DNA of 51,878 bases from Symbiodinium natans (GCA_905221605.1 CAJNDS010000467.1:80001-131878); one strand, 5' to 3'. Shown: positions 1 to 8,786, counted from the stretch's first letter. The notes: generated by a model from the sequence alone, not told the origin. Numbers and translations: made by a program.

Positions 1-145
1 CCCCCACACCCCTTACACAGCGCCTAAACCCCAACCCCTAAACCCTTAAAAAACCCCAAACCCCTAAAACCCCCAAACCCCAAAGCCCCAAAACCCAAAC
101 CCCTAAACCCCTGAACCCTAACCCCTAAACCCGAAACCCAAATTA
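1..145. repeat. Degenerate C-rich telomere-like array
   Basis: Imperfect CCCTAAA-like units with extra C and A bases (CCCCTAAA, CCCCAAA). The same block recurs at 2036-2172 in the second ACBP unit. Short G-rich arrays follow at 180-202 and 2213-2241. Confidence 0.85.
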
Positions 146-387
146 GGAGGGGTTATGGAATGGCTTCTCTCACAAACCGGTTTAGGGTTTAGGGTTTAGG
201 GTGACCCCTGAACCGCTGGGATTTGAGGTTCAGCGTTCTCAAGCAGGCTGCATGTTGAAGCTGAAGCCCTGACGCGTCTACGCCGGAGTGCGCTCCGGAC
301 AGCATCCCCCAATGACCGAGAGCCGTTTTAACCTGTGTGCCCTGGTGGTTTCTTGTGAGCTCGGTTCTTTCTTCCTTCTGGTGACCC

Positions 388-465
388 ATGGCCGAAATCC
401 AGAACGAACTCTTCGATGAGGAATCAAGCCAATGCGAGCCTCGGTGTGCACAAGATCCAACCTAG
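388..465 (+). CDS. Possible upstream exon or small ORF of ACBP unit 1 (interrupted copy)
   Basis: ATG in a good context (ACCCATGG) opens a frame beginning MAEIQNELFDEESSQCEPRC that stops at TAG after 25 codons. In the second unit the matching codon is CAG and the frame runs on. The minus strand of the same block is also open, so the coding strand is not settled. This could equally be 5' UTR or intron sequence conserved only because the duplication is young. Confidence 0.22.
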   Translation: MAEIQNELFDEESSQCEPRCAQDPT

Positions 466-532
466 TTGGCCAGAATTGGTTTTTGGGAACCTAGCACTTT
501 GAAATCACAAACCAACTGCCAAGTTGCAACCA

Positions 533-795
533 TAAACCCTAAACTCTAAACTCTAAACCCTAAACCCTAAACCCTAAACCCTAAACCCTAAACCCTAAAC
601 CCTAAACCCTAAGCCCTAAGCCCTAAGCTAGGCGGATTCATCGTGTAGGGCCCTGTCCTGCCGAGTCGCTTCCATCTGCCCCACTGTTCAGATCTTGTCC
701 CCAGATGTTTAGGGTTAGGGTTTGGGGTTTGGGGGTTAGGGTTTAGGGTTTAGGGTTTAGGGTTTAGAGTTTAGGGTTTAGGATTTAGGGTTTTT
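533..795. repeat. C-rich array, short island, G-rich array
   Basis: (CCCTAAA)n at 533-628 and (TTTAGGG)n at 706-795 flank an 80-base island that ends ...TTGTCCCCAG and is open in one plus frame. This is the C-array, island, G-array arrangement seen throughout the window. The second unit repeats it at 2571-2658 and 2748-2820. Confidence 0.8.
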
Positions 796-908
796 CCCTT
801 TCCGGCTCCTGGGGGTTTCCGAAATGGTTGGGGTGGGGGTTGCCTATTTTGGGTGTTCCTAACCATGAGGACGTACTATTTTGGGTATCTACGCTAAAGG
901 TTTCCCGC

Positions 909-925
909 CCCCCCCCCCCCCCCCA
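909..925. repeat. Poly-C tract
   Basis: Run of about 17 C just before the membrane-segment exon; copy 2 has the matching run at 2929-2943. Similar poly-C or poly-G runs recur through the window. Confidence 0.9.
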
Positions 926-947
926 CCCATTTTCTGAGGAGGAACAG

Positions 948-1046
948 GCGTCCGGCCGCGAATTCCCCAAGGTCAAGGTCGTGGCTGTGGTGGCTGCCAT
1001 GCTCATGCTGGCAGCGGTCGGCCTCAGCACACTGAGCACAAGCACG
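948..1046 (+). CDS. Candidate exon: signal-anchor segment upstream of ACBP domain, copy 1
   Basis: After an AG at 946-947 the plus frame reads ASGREFPKVKVVAVVAAML and continues as a hydrophobic stretch ending in LSTLSTST. If it ends at the GC dinucleotide at 1047 the exon is exactly 33 codons, in phase with the ACBP exon at 1430. That would give an ACBP with an N-terminal membrane anchor or signal peptide, pointing to a secretory or membrane location. The hydrophobic segment is seen directly; the splicing is inferred. The same segment is conserved in copy 2. Confidence 0.45.
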
Positions 1047-1058
1047 GCCTCATGACTC

Positions 1059-1085
1059 GGAGAGAGAGAGAGAGAGAGAGAGAGC
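1059..1085. repeat. (AG)n microsatellite
   Basis: About 12 AG units in copy 1; copy 2 has only a few, so the tract expanded after duplication. Confidence 0.9.
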
Positions 1086-1086
1086 T

Positions 1087-1233
1087 GTACTTGAAGGTAG
1101 GTGGTACTTATCAACCAAGTATAGCTGCACTTGTATCCCAAATTATCACCGTATTGGAGCACTTAAGGGGCTTGTAAGTGGGGTTATAAGTACAGTCATA
1201 ATTGGTTAATCAGTACCCTGAACCTCCATGTAG
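1087..1233. mobile_element. Family A palindromic element (MITE/introner-like), copy 1
   Basis: Begins GTACTTGAAGG and ends CCTCCATGTAG. The left end (TACTTATcAACCAA) and right end (TTGGTTAATcAGTA) are complementary, with internal stems around TTATAAGTACAG. It lies in the interval that would be the intron before the ACBP exon. It starts with GT and ends with AG, like an introner. Other members: 3090, 12249, 12639, 14887, 29507, 31795, 48520 and 49803. Confidence 0.75.
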
Positions 1234-1240
1234 CCCTCTA

Positions 1241-1391
1241 AGGGTAGTTCTACTAGGGGCCCAAAATATGGTCCCCTGCCTCCTCAGAAGGGTTCTGAAG
1301 TATGGGGCCTTGGGTTGTATAGGGTATGTAAGGGGGTACATAAAAGGGGTCCCTTTTCAGGGCCCATACTAAGGGACCGTGTAACTACCCT
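1241..1391. mobile_element. Family B palindromic element, copy 1
   Basis: Left end AGGGTAGTTCTAC..GGGCCC is an imperfect inverted copy of right end GGGCCCATACTAAGGGACCG..GTAACTACCCT. The interior carries TATGGTCCC..CCTCCT and GGTTCTGAAGTATG. Non-coding. Related copies: 3244-3393, 4858-4939 (internally deleted), 8640-8781 and 18999-19133. Confidence 0.75.
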
Positions 1392-1429
1392 AAGACAAAC
1401 CTGGTTTAGAGCGTCTTGTTGCAAGGGAG

Positions 1430-1744
1430 GTTAGCACCAAGCCTGAGGCTTCTGATCAGGTCGTGGCCAAGCACGGCGGGTTCATCAACCTGGATCTCCA
1501 ATCCGACTTCCAAGCCGCGCAGGAGAAGATGAAGCGCGCCGACCAAAGCAAGTTGACGAACCAACAGAAGTTGGATGCCTACGCTTACTTCAAGCAGGCG
1601 GTGGAGGGAGACATCTACGTAAGAAAGCCAGGGATGTTTGACACGAAGGAGAAAATGAAGTGGGAGGCGTGGAACAAGGTCAAGGGCATGGCCACGGATG
1701 CGGCAAAGAAGAAATACATCGATCTCGCCAAACGCCTGAGTTGA
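1430..1744 (+). CDS. Acyl-CoA-binding protein domain, terminal exon, copy 1
   Basis: Single ACBP domain of about 90 residues, the usual length of the small cytosolic family that binds and carries long-chain acyl-CoA esters. Family landmarks visible: FQAAQEKMK in helix 1, YAYFKQAVEGD in helix 2 (family YxxYKQAxxGD), RKPGMFD in the loop (family RPGxxD), KMKWEAWNKVKG (family KxKWxAWxxxKG) and KKKYID near the end, with the ligand-contacting Tyr kept. The likely exon start is after the AG at 1428-1429, giving VSTKPEASDQVVAKHGG before the domain. The GTG at 1463 is only the first start-like codon, not a convincing initiator. Stop TGA at 1742. Two differences from consensus in copy 1 are F for Y in YKQA and K for R in RPG. 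Confidence 0.88.
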   Translation, partial: VSTKPEASDQVVAKHGGFINLDLQSDFQAAQEKMKRADQSKLTNQQKLDAYAYFKQAVEGDIYVRKPGMFDTKEKMKWEAWNKVKGMATDAAKKKYIDLAKRLS

Positions 1745-2035
1745 GAGCTGGGCCCCGGTTGAGCCAAGCCAGCCGAGGTGCACAAGCACCCTTTGAATGG
1801 CATTTCTACTCCTTGTTTAAGACATCTCAGAAGTCTTCGTACTGAGAGCTCAGGTCTCACGCATGTAATACTATGTCTTGCGCTGCCTGTCTCACAATTG
1901 CCAAAGCCGTCAGATCAGAGCTCGAGAGAACATGCCATTTGTGAACATGGAGGCTTGAAATCTCTTGCATAGCACCTAGACCTAGACCCTCCCCAAAATC
2001 CCCCAAAAAACGCTGAATGTCCCCCTAACCTCTAA
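1745..2035. other. 3' region of ACBP unit 1
   Basis: No gene seen. About 200 bases after the stop are nearly identical in both units (3' UTR or downstream intergenic), then the copies diverge near 1940. No AATAAA-type signal stands out; dinoflagellate genes often lack one. Confidence 0.6.
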
Positions 2036-2427
2036 CCCCCACACCCCTTACACAGCGCCTAAACCCCAACCCCTAAACCTTTAAAACCCCAAACCCCTAA
2101 AACCCCCAAACCCCAAAGCCCCAAAACCCAAACCCCTAAACCCCTGAATCCTAACCCCTAAACCCGAAACCCAAATTAGGAGGGGTTATGGAATGGCTTC
2201 TCTCACGAACCGGTTTAGGGTTTAGGGTTTAGGGTTTAGGGTGACCCCTGAAAGGCTGGGATTTGAGGTTCAGCGTTCTCAAGCAGGCTGCATGTTGATG
2301 CTGAAGCCCTGACGCGTCTACGCCGGAGTGCGCTCCGGACAGCATCCCCCAATGACCGAGAGCCGTTTTAACCTGTGTGCCCTGGTGGTTTCTTGTGAGC
2401 TCGGTTCTTTCTTCCTTCTGGTGACCC

Positions 2428-2589
2428 ATGGCCGAAATCCAGAACGAACTCTTCGATGAGGAATCAAGCCAATGCGAGCCTCGGTGTGCACAAGATCCAA
2501 CCCAGTTGGCCAGAATTGGTTTTTGGGAACCTAGTACTTTGAAATCACAAACCAACTGCCAAGTTGCAACCATAATCCCTAAACCCTAA
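2428..2589 (+). CDS. Possible upstream exon or small ORF of ACBP unit 2 (open copy)
   Basis: Same ATG and peptide as 388-465, but CAG replaces the TAG. The frame continues 53 codons (QLARIGFWEPSTLKS onward) and stops only inside the C-rich array at 2587. The minus strand is also open for 114 codons here. Strand and coding status uncertain. Confidence 0.25.
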   Translation: MAEIQNELFDEESSQCEPRCAQDPTQLARIGFWEPSTLKSQTNCQVATIIPKP

Positions 2590-2962
2590 ACCGTAAACCC
2601 TAAACCCTAAACCCTAAACCCTAAACCCTAAACCCTAAACCCTAAACCCTAAACCCTGTGAGTAAGAAGGGGCGGATTCATCGTGTAGGGCCCTGTCCCG
2701 CCGAGTCGCTTCCATCTGCCCCACTGGTCAGATCTTGTCCCCAGATGTTTAGGGTTAGGGTTTTGGTGTTTGGGGGTTAGGGTTTAGGGTTTAGGGTTTA
2801 GGGTTTAGGATTTAGGGTTTTTTCCTTTCCGGCTCCTGGGGGTTTCCGAAAATGGTTGGGGTGGGGGTTGCCTATTTTGGTTGTTCCTAACCATGAGGAC
2901 GTACTATTTTGGGTATCTACGCTAAGGCCCCCCCCCCCCCCCCAATTTCTGAGGAGGAACAG

Positions 2963-3061
2963 GCGCCCGGCCGCGAATTCCCCAAGGTCAAGGTCGTGGC
3001 TGTGGTGGCTGCCATGCTCATGCTGGCAGCGGTCGGCCTCAGCACACTGAGCACAAGCACG
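2963..3061 (+). CDS. Candidate exon: signal-anchor segment upstream of ACBP domain, copy 2
   Basis: Starts after AG at 2961-2962 and reads APGREFPKVKVVAVVAAML followed by the same hydrophobic stretch as copy 1, ending at a GC dinucleotide (3062). It is 33 codons, phase 0 at both ends. Conservation of length and hydrophobicity supports coding, though the two units are too similar overall for this to be strong. Confidence 0.45.
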
Positions 3062-3089
3062 GCCGCATGACTCGGAGAGAGCGAGTGCT

Positions 3090-3237
3090 GTACTTGAAGG
3101 TTCATGGTACTTATTCAACCAAGAATAGCTGCACTTGAAGCCCAAATGATCACCGTATTGGGGCACTTGAGGGGCTTATTAGTGGGGTTATAAGTACAGC
3201 GATAATTGGTTAATCAGTACCCTGAACCTCCATGTAG
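3090..3237. mobile_element. Family A palindromic element, copy 2
   Basis: Begins GTACTTGAAGGTTCATGG and ends CCTCCATGTAG, with complementary ends. Same position relative to the ACBP exon as copy 1, so inserted before the duplication. Confidence 0.75.
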
Positions 3238-3243
3238 CCCTCT

Positions 3244-3393
3244 AAGGGTAGTTCTATGGGCCCATAGTATGGTCCCCTGCCTCCTCAAAAGGGTTCTGAA
3301 GTATTGGGCCTTGGGTTGTATAGGGTATGTAAGGGGGTGCATAAAAGAGGTCCCCTGTTCAGGGCCCACACTAAGGGACCGTGTAACTACCCT
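3244..3393. mobile_element. Family B palindromic element, copy 2
   Basis: AGGGTAGTT at left and GTAACTACCCT at right, same interior blocks as at 1241. A long open frame starting at 3206 runs through both elements into the ACBP exon, but that reading is probably accidental. Confidence 0.75.
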
Positions 3394-3427
3394 AAGACAA
3401 ACCTGGTGTAGAGCGTCTTGTTGCAAG

Positions 3428-3751
3428 GGAGGACATGTTAGCACCAAGCCTGAGGCTTCTGACCAGGTCGTGGCCAAGCACGGCGGGTTCATCAACCTGG
3501 ATCTCCAATCCGACTTCCAAGCCGCGCAGGAGAAGATGAAGCGCGCCGACCAAAGCAAGTTGACGAACCAACAGAGGATGGATGCCTACGCTTACTACAA
3601 GCAGGCGACAGAGGGAGACATCACTCTCGAACGTCCAGGGTTTTCCGACGTGAAGAAGAAAACCAAGTGGGAGGCGTGGAACAAGGTCAAGGGCATGGCC
3701 ACGGATGCGGCAAAGAAGAAGTTCATCGATCTCGCCAAACGCGTGAGTTGA
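3428..3751 (+). CDS. Acyl-CoA-binding protein domain, terminal exon, copy 2
   Basis: Second ACBP domain. It is closer to family consensus than copy 1 in the binding loop: YAYYKQATEGD and ERPGFSD, then KTKWEAWNKVKG; but the late Tyr of KKKYID is Phe (KKKFID). A 5-base insertion just upstream (GACAT) would break the phase used by copy 1. Using the AG at 3426-3427 restores phase 0 and gives GGHVSTKPEASDQ. Stop TGA at 3749. Binding of acyl-CoA is inferred from the family. Confidence 0.88.
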   Translation, partial: GGHVSTKPEASDQVVAKHGGFINLDLQSDFQAAQEKMKRADQSKLTNQQRMDAYAYYKQATEGDITLERPGFSDVKKKTKWEAWNKVKGMATDAAKKKFIDLAKRVS

Positions 3752-4016
3752 GAGCTGGGCCCCGGTTGAGCCAAGCCAGCCAAGGTGCACCAGCACCCTT
3801 TGAACGGCATTTCTCACTCCTTGTTTAAGACATCTCAGAAGTCTTCGTACTGAGAGCTCAGGTCTCACGCATGCAATACTATGTCTTGCGCTGCCTGTCT
3901 CGCAATTGCCAAAGCCGTCAGATCAGAGCTCGAGATAACATGCACAGCTACTAGGACAATCTCCTACACAACACATAAACCTAAGAACTCTCAAGCCCCA
4001 GAATCCCCCCAAAAGC

Positions 4017-4370
4017 CCTAAATTCCAGCCTCTAAACCCTAAAAGACTCGAAACCCCTAAAACCCTAAAACCCTTAAACCCTACAACCCTACAACCCTAA
4101 AACCCAAAAACCCTAAAACCCTAAAACCCTACAACCCTACAACCCTACAACCCTAAAACCCTAAAACCCTAACACCCTACAACCCTAAAACCCTAAAACC
4201 CTAAAACCCTACAACCCTAAAACCCTAAAACCCTAAAACCCTAAAACAAAACCCTAAACCCTAAAACTCCAAATCCCTAGAACCCTAAAACCCTAAAACC
4301 CTACAACCCTAAAACCCTAAACCCTAAAACCCTAAACCCTAAACCCCAAACCCCTGAACCCCCTTAAACC
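4017..4370. repeat. Variant array CCCTAAAA / CCCTACAA
   Basis: About 40 units, mostly 8-mers with an extra A or with C in place of A, ending with CCCCAAACCCC types. The variants are clustered rather than random. Confidence 0.9.
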
Positions 4371-4405
4371 CCACCTGCTGCGAAGGCACCCGGAAGACTG
4401 CAGAG

Positions 4406-4453
4406 GCGTCTAAGCGCCGGAAGCGCTCCAGGTCTCGCCCCGGAACGGGCAGG
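4406..4453 (+). CDS. Candidate exon: Arg/Ser-rich segment
   Basis: Between the C-rich array (ending 4370) and a G-rich array (from 4490). After AG at 4404-4405 the frame reads ASKRRKRSRSRPGTGR and meets GC at 4454; 16 codons, phase 0 at both ends. The basic RS-like composition suggests a nuclear or RNA-binding protein, but the segment is too short to name. Confidence 0.35.
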
Positions 4454-4489
4454 GCTTGGGGGCTTTCAGGGGGCTTTTGGGTTCGGAGG

Positions 4490-4755
4490 TTTAGGGTTTA
4501 GGGCTAGGGTTTAGGGTTTAGGGTTGAAGATCCGGGGTTTAGGGTTTAGGGTTTAGGGTTTAGGGTTTAGGGGTGGGTCGAGGAGGCTTAGGGCCTGAGA
4601 CCCCTAAGTGCCCGAAGCCCGGCACTGTGAGCCTTAGGCGGTTCGAGAGGCTTGAGGGCTTGTTTGGGCGGGTGTTTAGGGTTTAGGGTTTGGGGTTTAG
4701 GGTTTAGGGTTCAGGGTTTGGGGTTTTGGGTTTAGGATTTACGGTTTTGGGGTTT
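4490..4755. repeat. G-rich telomere-like arrays with spacer
   Basis: (TTTAGGG)n at 4490-4570 and 4675-4755 with a 100-base spacer in which I see nothing else. Confidence 0.85.
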
Positions 4756-5229
4756 CTGTGAGTTTCGGGTGTTGACGTTTGGGGTTGAGGGCTCCTCGGA
4801 GACTTAAGGTATCTGGTCACAGGGGTTTATGGGGATTGCAGGGCTGTGTGGTTAAAGGTGTAGTTTCGCGGGCCCTTCATATGGTCCCTAGCCTCCTATA
4901 AAGGGCTCTGATGTATGCATAGGGTATTGAAACTACCCTAAGAGTGGTCACAGGCGTTTAGGGTTTTGGGCTTGGTGGGGGCCTTTAAGGTTTAGGGCGT
5001 AACTTTAAGGGTTCGGGGGACTCTTGGGTTCAGGGTGTTCAAGGGGTTAAGGGGCTTTAGGGTGTTTAGGGGGCTGGGCCCCCCGAAACCCCTGAAAACC
5101 CAACAAAGAAGAGCACTGGAACTCCGAACATCCTTGAACCTAGGGCTTAGGGTTGAGGGTTTAGGGTTTAGAGTTCAGGGCATTAAAGCCCTCAAAATCC
5201 TGAACCCAAAGGGCATCGCGAACTCCCAG
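4756..5229. other. Degenerate G-rich sequence with shortened family B element
   Basis: Mostly decayed TTTAGGG-like sequence. 4858-4939 is a shortened family B element: TGTAGTTTCGCGGGCCC at left, GAAACTACCCT at right, TATGGTCCC..CCTCCT inside. No convincing gene. Confidence 0.6.
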
Positions 5230-5272
5230 CTCGCGGAAGCACCGGGGCCGAAGAAGGCGCCAGATGGGAAAG
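5230..5272 (+). CDS. Candidate exon: Lys/Pro-rich segment
   Basis: After AG at 5228-5229 the frame reads LAEAPGPKKAPDGK and ends before GC at 5273. A G-rich array begins at 5284. Low complexity and short, so weak. Confidence 0.3.
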
Positions 5273-5279
5273 GCTTGAG

Positions 5280-5659
5280 GATGTATTTAGGGGTTTAGGG
5301 GTTTAGGGGTTTAGGGGTTTAGGGTTTAGGGTTTAGGGTTAGGGGTGTGGGGGTTTGGAGGCTTGCGGATTTTGGGTGAGCTGTAATCGCGGTTTCGTGG
5401 CTCAAGGGGAAAAAAGCTTCAGCGGCTTGCAGGTCTGAGGGGTTCAAGGGTTTAGATTCAGGGTTTAGGGTAGAACAGCCGCCTGCCTCTGAATTACGAT
5501 GCCTGGTTCTCGATGGTATTTGGGGTGTCCTACATGGGGGTTTTCGAGAATAGGGGGTACCCTTTTTAAATTGTTCCTTTAAACGGATTGTAGAGTATTT
5601 TGGGGTATTTAAAAGGGGCCATACTCGAACGGAAGGGAGCTAAAGGCGTAAGTCTTTAA
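5280..5659. other. G-rich array and AT-poor spacer
   Basis: (TTTAGGG)n at 5280-5345, then spacer. 5515-5640 holds imperfect inverted segments (GGGGTACCCTTTTTAAA, TTTAAAAGGGGCC) that look like a decayed palindromic element. No gene seen. Confidence 0.5.
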
Positions 5660-5810
5660 ACCCGAAACCTAAACCCTAAACCCTAAACCCTAAACCCTAA
5701 ACCCTAAACCCTAAACCCTAAACCCTAAACCCTAAACCCTAAACCCTAAACCCTAAACCCTAAACCCTAAACCCTAAACCCCAAACCCTAAACCCTAAAC
5801 CTTGAACCCG
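5660..5810. repeat. Long (CCCTAAA)n array
   Basis: About 20 nearly perfect units. A possible coding island (5811-5929) follows directly. Confidence 0.95.
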
Positions 5811-5894
5811 ACTGGAGAGTTCACGAGCTCTTGAAAGGCCACGGCGCAATCATTCCGGCGGTCGACCGAAGCCCCAAAACCCCAAAGCCCGCAG

Positions 5895-5929
5895 TAGACC
5901 TACAGGCATGGGTTGAATTTCTGGAAAGG
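5895..5929 (+). CDS. Candidate exon
   Basis: After CCCGCAG the frame reads DLQAWVEFLER and ends before GC at 5930. The 60 bases upstream (5815-5870) are also open, reading DWRVHELLKGHGAIIPAVDR. C-rich array before, G-rich (5935-5965) after. Product unknown. Confidence 0.35.
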
Positions 5930-5959
5930 GCTTAACTAGGGTTTAGGGTTTCGGGTTTC

Positions 5960-6480
5960 AGGTTTGGGGGTCTAGAGTGGCGGTCTCTCAGTCGGAAGTG
6001 TATCAGATATCCCCTCTTTCATCACCGGTGTAGATCTTCGTGTCAAGAAGATTCTTGCCGCGACGGACGGTTGAGGGTTTACTCTGGGCGTGGGTGAGGC
6101 GACGTCAAAGAACCCTAGATCCTGACCTGCAAACCTTGCACCCTAATAGTAAGTTAGCAGCCTTCGGATTCCTTGGCACCAAAAGGGACCAGGGTTTAGG
6201 GTTTAGGGTTTAAGGTTCAGGGTTTCGGGCTATTTGGAGTTGAGGGTTTTGGGGCTCAAAGATCAGGGTCTGGGATGAAGTCTTTCGGGTTTAGCAAGGT
6301 GTTGGGAATTGCGGTTTAGGGTTTCGGGCTTAGTTTAGGGTTCAAGATTCAGGGCTTGGGGTTTAGGACAATTTCTCTTTTGGAGTCTGAGCCTTTTACC
6401 AACTCTATCTCCTAAAGTTCCATAGCCCTTTAAGTTAGGGATCAGGGTTTGCGTTCAGGGTTTGCAGTTTAGGGTATTCC
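5960..6480. other. Intron-like stretch with small G-rich arrays
   Basis: Short TTTAGGG clusters near 5940, 6190, 6310 and 6440 in otherwise unremarkable sequence. No open frame stands out. A C-rich cluster (6475-6512) leads into the next island. Confidence 0.5.
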
Positions 6481-6536
6481 TAAACCCTAAACCCTAAACC
6501 CTTAACCCTAGGACCTGTAAAGCATTGTCTCGACAG

Positions 6537-6642
6537 CTTGCGAAAGGTCGTCCGACCACCGGGACGGCGACAAGCACGGCGGAGGCATTGGCCGCGCGCC
6601 TGTCTCTGCTGCTTCATGAGTTAGACCTACTGTTGGCAGCAG
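6537..6642 (+). CDS. Candidate exon: Ala/Leu-rich helix
   Basis: Preceded by TGTCTCGACAG. The frame reads LAKGRPTTGTATSTAEALAA then RLSLLLHELDLLLAAG. It runs straight into a palindromic element at 6650, which may act as the following intron. Amphipathic helix composition; product unknown. Confidence 0.42.
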
Positions 6643-6649
6643 GGAATGC

Positions 6650-6751
6650 TACTGTTGCCTAGCAGGGAATGAGGGAATGAGGGCCCTGTATATAACCCTT
6701 TAAAGATTATATAGGGTACCTCATTCCCCCATTCCCTGCTAACCAGCAGTA
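6650..6751. mobile_element. Family D palindromic element (GGGAATGAGGGAATG)
   Basis: Left arm TACTGTTGCCTAGCAGGGAA and right arm TTCCCTGCTAACCAGCAGTA are inverted copies; the inner parts (GAGGGAATGAGG / CCTCATTCCCCC) also pair. A loop of about 35 bases. Relatives at 10590-10625 and 37810-37916. Confidence 0.8.
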
Positions 6752-7002
6752 AGTAAACCCCAAGCCCTATGAACTATGCCCCTAAGCAATGTAATCATGG
6801 GTTTCTTATTATTCCTAAATAGCCTTAAATTATGGGGGGAACCTGGGGGGAGTGGTCGAGGGGGGGGCGGCAGTAGGGGAACCCGTGATATGATCCTAAA
6901 CCCTAAAACCCAAACCCTAAACCCCATACAGGCCCATACACAGCACCCTTACACCCCGCCAGCTTACTGTACCAACGACCGCTGCCTAAATGTCAATCTC
7001 AG

Positions 7003-7090
7003 CCTGGGCCAACACCTACCGAAGCCAACGCCGTTGGTACGGGCCGTGACCACCTTCATTACACCTTCACTGCGCGTAAGAACAGCCAGG
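7003..7090 (+). CDS. Candidate exon
   Basis: Starts after TCAATCTCAG and reads PGPTPTEANAVGTGRDHLHY then TFTARKNSQ, ending before GT at 7091. G-rich arrays follow at 7090-7142 and 7266-7302. No family recognised. Confidence 0.4.
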
Positions 7091-7397
7091 GTTAAGGGTT
7101 TAGGGTTTAGGGTTTAGGGTTCAGGGTTCAGGGTTTAGGGCTACAGCTACAGCTAGGGCGAGCCCTCCACTTCACTTGCGTAAGACCTTACTACCGTCGA
7201 GCTGCCGCAACTTGATAGCCTCAACAGTAAGCTCTCCAAGAGCCCGATGCCCCTGAGTTAAGGAAGTTTAGGGTTTAGGGTTTAGGGTTTAGGGTTTAGG
7301 GAGTTTTTAAACGATACAGGGGGTCGCATCATGACGCAAGGAAGACTTGTTAATTGGGCTCTGTGGGTCCTAAAAATTCAACACTCCACCTTCCAAG

Positions 7398-7486
7398 AAC
7401 ACGAAGCCCTTGACAGGCTCAGTCCCGCCAATGCCGCTTGGGTGGCTGCTTGGCAGCAGCTGCGTTGGGTTGCGAGCTTGTTATGG
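7398..7486 (+). CDS. Candidate exon: Ala/Trp-rich segment
   Basis: Starts after CTTCCAAG and reads HEALDRLSPANAAWVAAWQQ then LRWVASLLW, ending before GTAGTT. Canonical AG/GT borders. No family recognised. Confidence 0.42.
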
Positions 7487-7599
7487 GTAGTTGGTAGTTA
7501 GTAGTTTTTTTTGGGTTGGTAATCAGGGTAGCTGTAGTTAAAACCCCAACGAAGCGCAGGTGGGTCTAAAGTGACCTTTTTCGCGATACCGTTTTGGGG

Positions 7600-8190
7600 C
7601 ACTTGGTTTGAGGGCCCTTCCGTTCCCCCTCCCTCCCCCTTCCCTCCCCTGCCAGCCCCTCCCCCCCCCTCCCAACCCCCCCCCTCCTAAACCGACCTTG
7701 CAGTGTAGGGTTGGTGGTTTCAGGGTTTAGGGGTTTAGGGCATCTAAACCCCCATACCCCAGACCATCTAAAGCCTGACTCCTACACCCCAAACCACAAA
7801 CCCAAACGCCCAAACCCTGATACCCTCACACCGTCAAGCCCGAAGGTGGTTCACGGTTTAGGTTAGGGCTTTGGGGTTTAGGGCTTTGGGGTTTTGGGGT
7901 TTAGGGGTTTAGGGTTTAGGGCTTAGGGTTTAGGGTTTAATGAGGGCTTAGGGCTTTTGGGGTTTAGGGGTTTTCGGGTTTTAGGGTTTACTACCAGGCC
8001 CCCAGCCTACCTGGGCTATGGCGGGAGCTTCCCCGTCGCTTCGCCGCCGAAGCCCGGGACCCTAGCCTCAAGGCCCTTAAGCCCCAAGCCCTAAACCCTA
8101 AGCGCCCTAAACCCTAAACCCTAAACCCTAAACCCTAAACCCCCTAACCCTAAACCCTGAACCCTAAACCCTAACCCCCCCCCCCCCCCG
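7600..8190. repeat. Poly-C, degenerate G-rich then C-rich telomere-like block
   Basis: C-rich low-complexity at 7617-7690, G-rich degenerate array 7855-7990, an 80-base island (open on plus, GGSFPVASPPKPG), then C-rich array 8070-8190 ending in 14 C. The G-then-C order is what an intron interior would show. Confidence 0.75.
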
Positions 8191-8639
8191 CCCTAAACCT
8201 TATGCTCGAAACCAACCTTGAAGCTTTGGCAGGCTTATGATGCAGGCGTCCCTTCACCCTCCACACCCAGAATGAAACCTGAACCGTCCTAGCCTCAAGC
8301 TTTGCGAACCTTTTCTGTCGCTGCAAGAATCTTCTTGACCCAAGTTCTAATTTCCCAAGACGCTATGGGTATGTCCCAAAATAAGGGTACCCCCTTTGTA
8401 CCCCCAATAGAAGGACGGTTCAGTTCGACTTGGTAATTTGGGGATTCCATGTGTCATGTGTTTCATTCGGGGGTTCAGTGTTGAGGGTCATGGGTTTATG
8501 TTTAGGGTTTACGCTTTAGGGTTTTGGGTTAAAGTTAAGCAGCCCTTTATGTTAGCGCAGCCCCGAAACCTAAATTAAAGCTCTGAATCCCTTAGCAGCT
8601 AAAAGCCCGAACCCTCTACGGCAAGGCTCTAAGACTCTA

Positions 8640-8781
8640 AGGGTAGGAACATGGGCGCTTGAAATGGTCCCTTACCTCCTTGCAGGGGTTCTGATGTATG
8701 GGCCGTTGGGTTGTGCAGGGGAAAAAGGGGTTTGTAGGGGTCCCCTTTTAATGGCATATGAAGGGGCCATGTAACTACCCT
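8640..8781. mobile_element. Family B palindromic element
   Basis: AGGGTAGGAACATGGGCGC at left, GGGGCCATGTAACTACCCT at right, with TGGTCCCTTACCTCC and GGTTCTGATGTATGGG inside as in the ACBP copies. Confidence 0.7.
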
Positions 8782-8786
8782 AGCAA

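Larger units (their letters stand above)
1..3943 (+). repeat. Tandem duplication of an ACBP gene unit (about 2.0 kb each)
   Basis: Bases 1-1940 and 2036-3943 are two direct copies in the same order: degenerate C-rich array, short G-rich array, a conserved 330-base block, C-rich array, G-rich array, poly-C, membrane-segment exon, two palindromic elements, ACBP exon and 3' region. Long stretches are almost identical, so the duplication looks recent. The offset falls from 2035 to about 2007 because of array-length changes. Tandem gene copies are typical of dinoflagellate genomes. The first unit may start before the window. Confidence 0.9.

Noticed and set aside
2229-2573. 114-codon minus-strand ORF in ACBP unit 2
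   Set aside because: In copy 1 it is broken by a stop and it ends in telomeric repeat; the plus strand is open too. No family features.
3206-3427. N-terminal extension of the copy 2 ACBP ORF back to 3206
   Set aside because: It runs through the family A and B elements and is not matched by an open frame in copy 1; more likely intron read-through.
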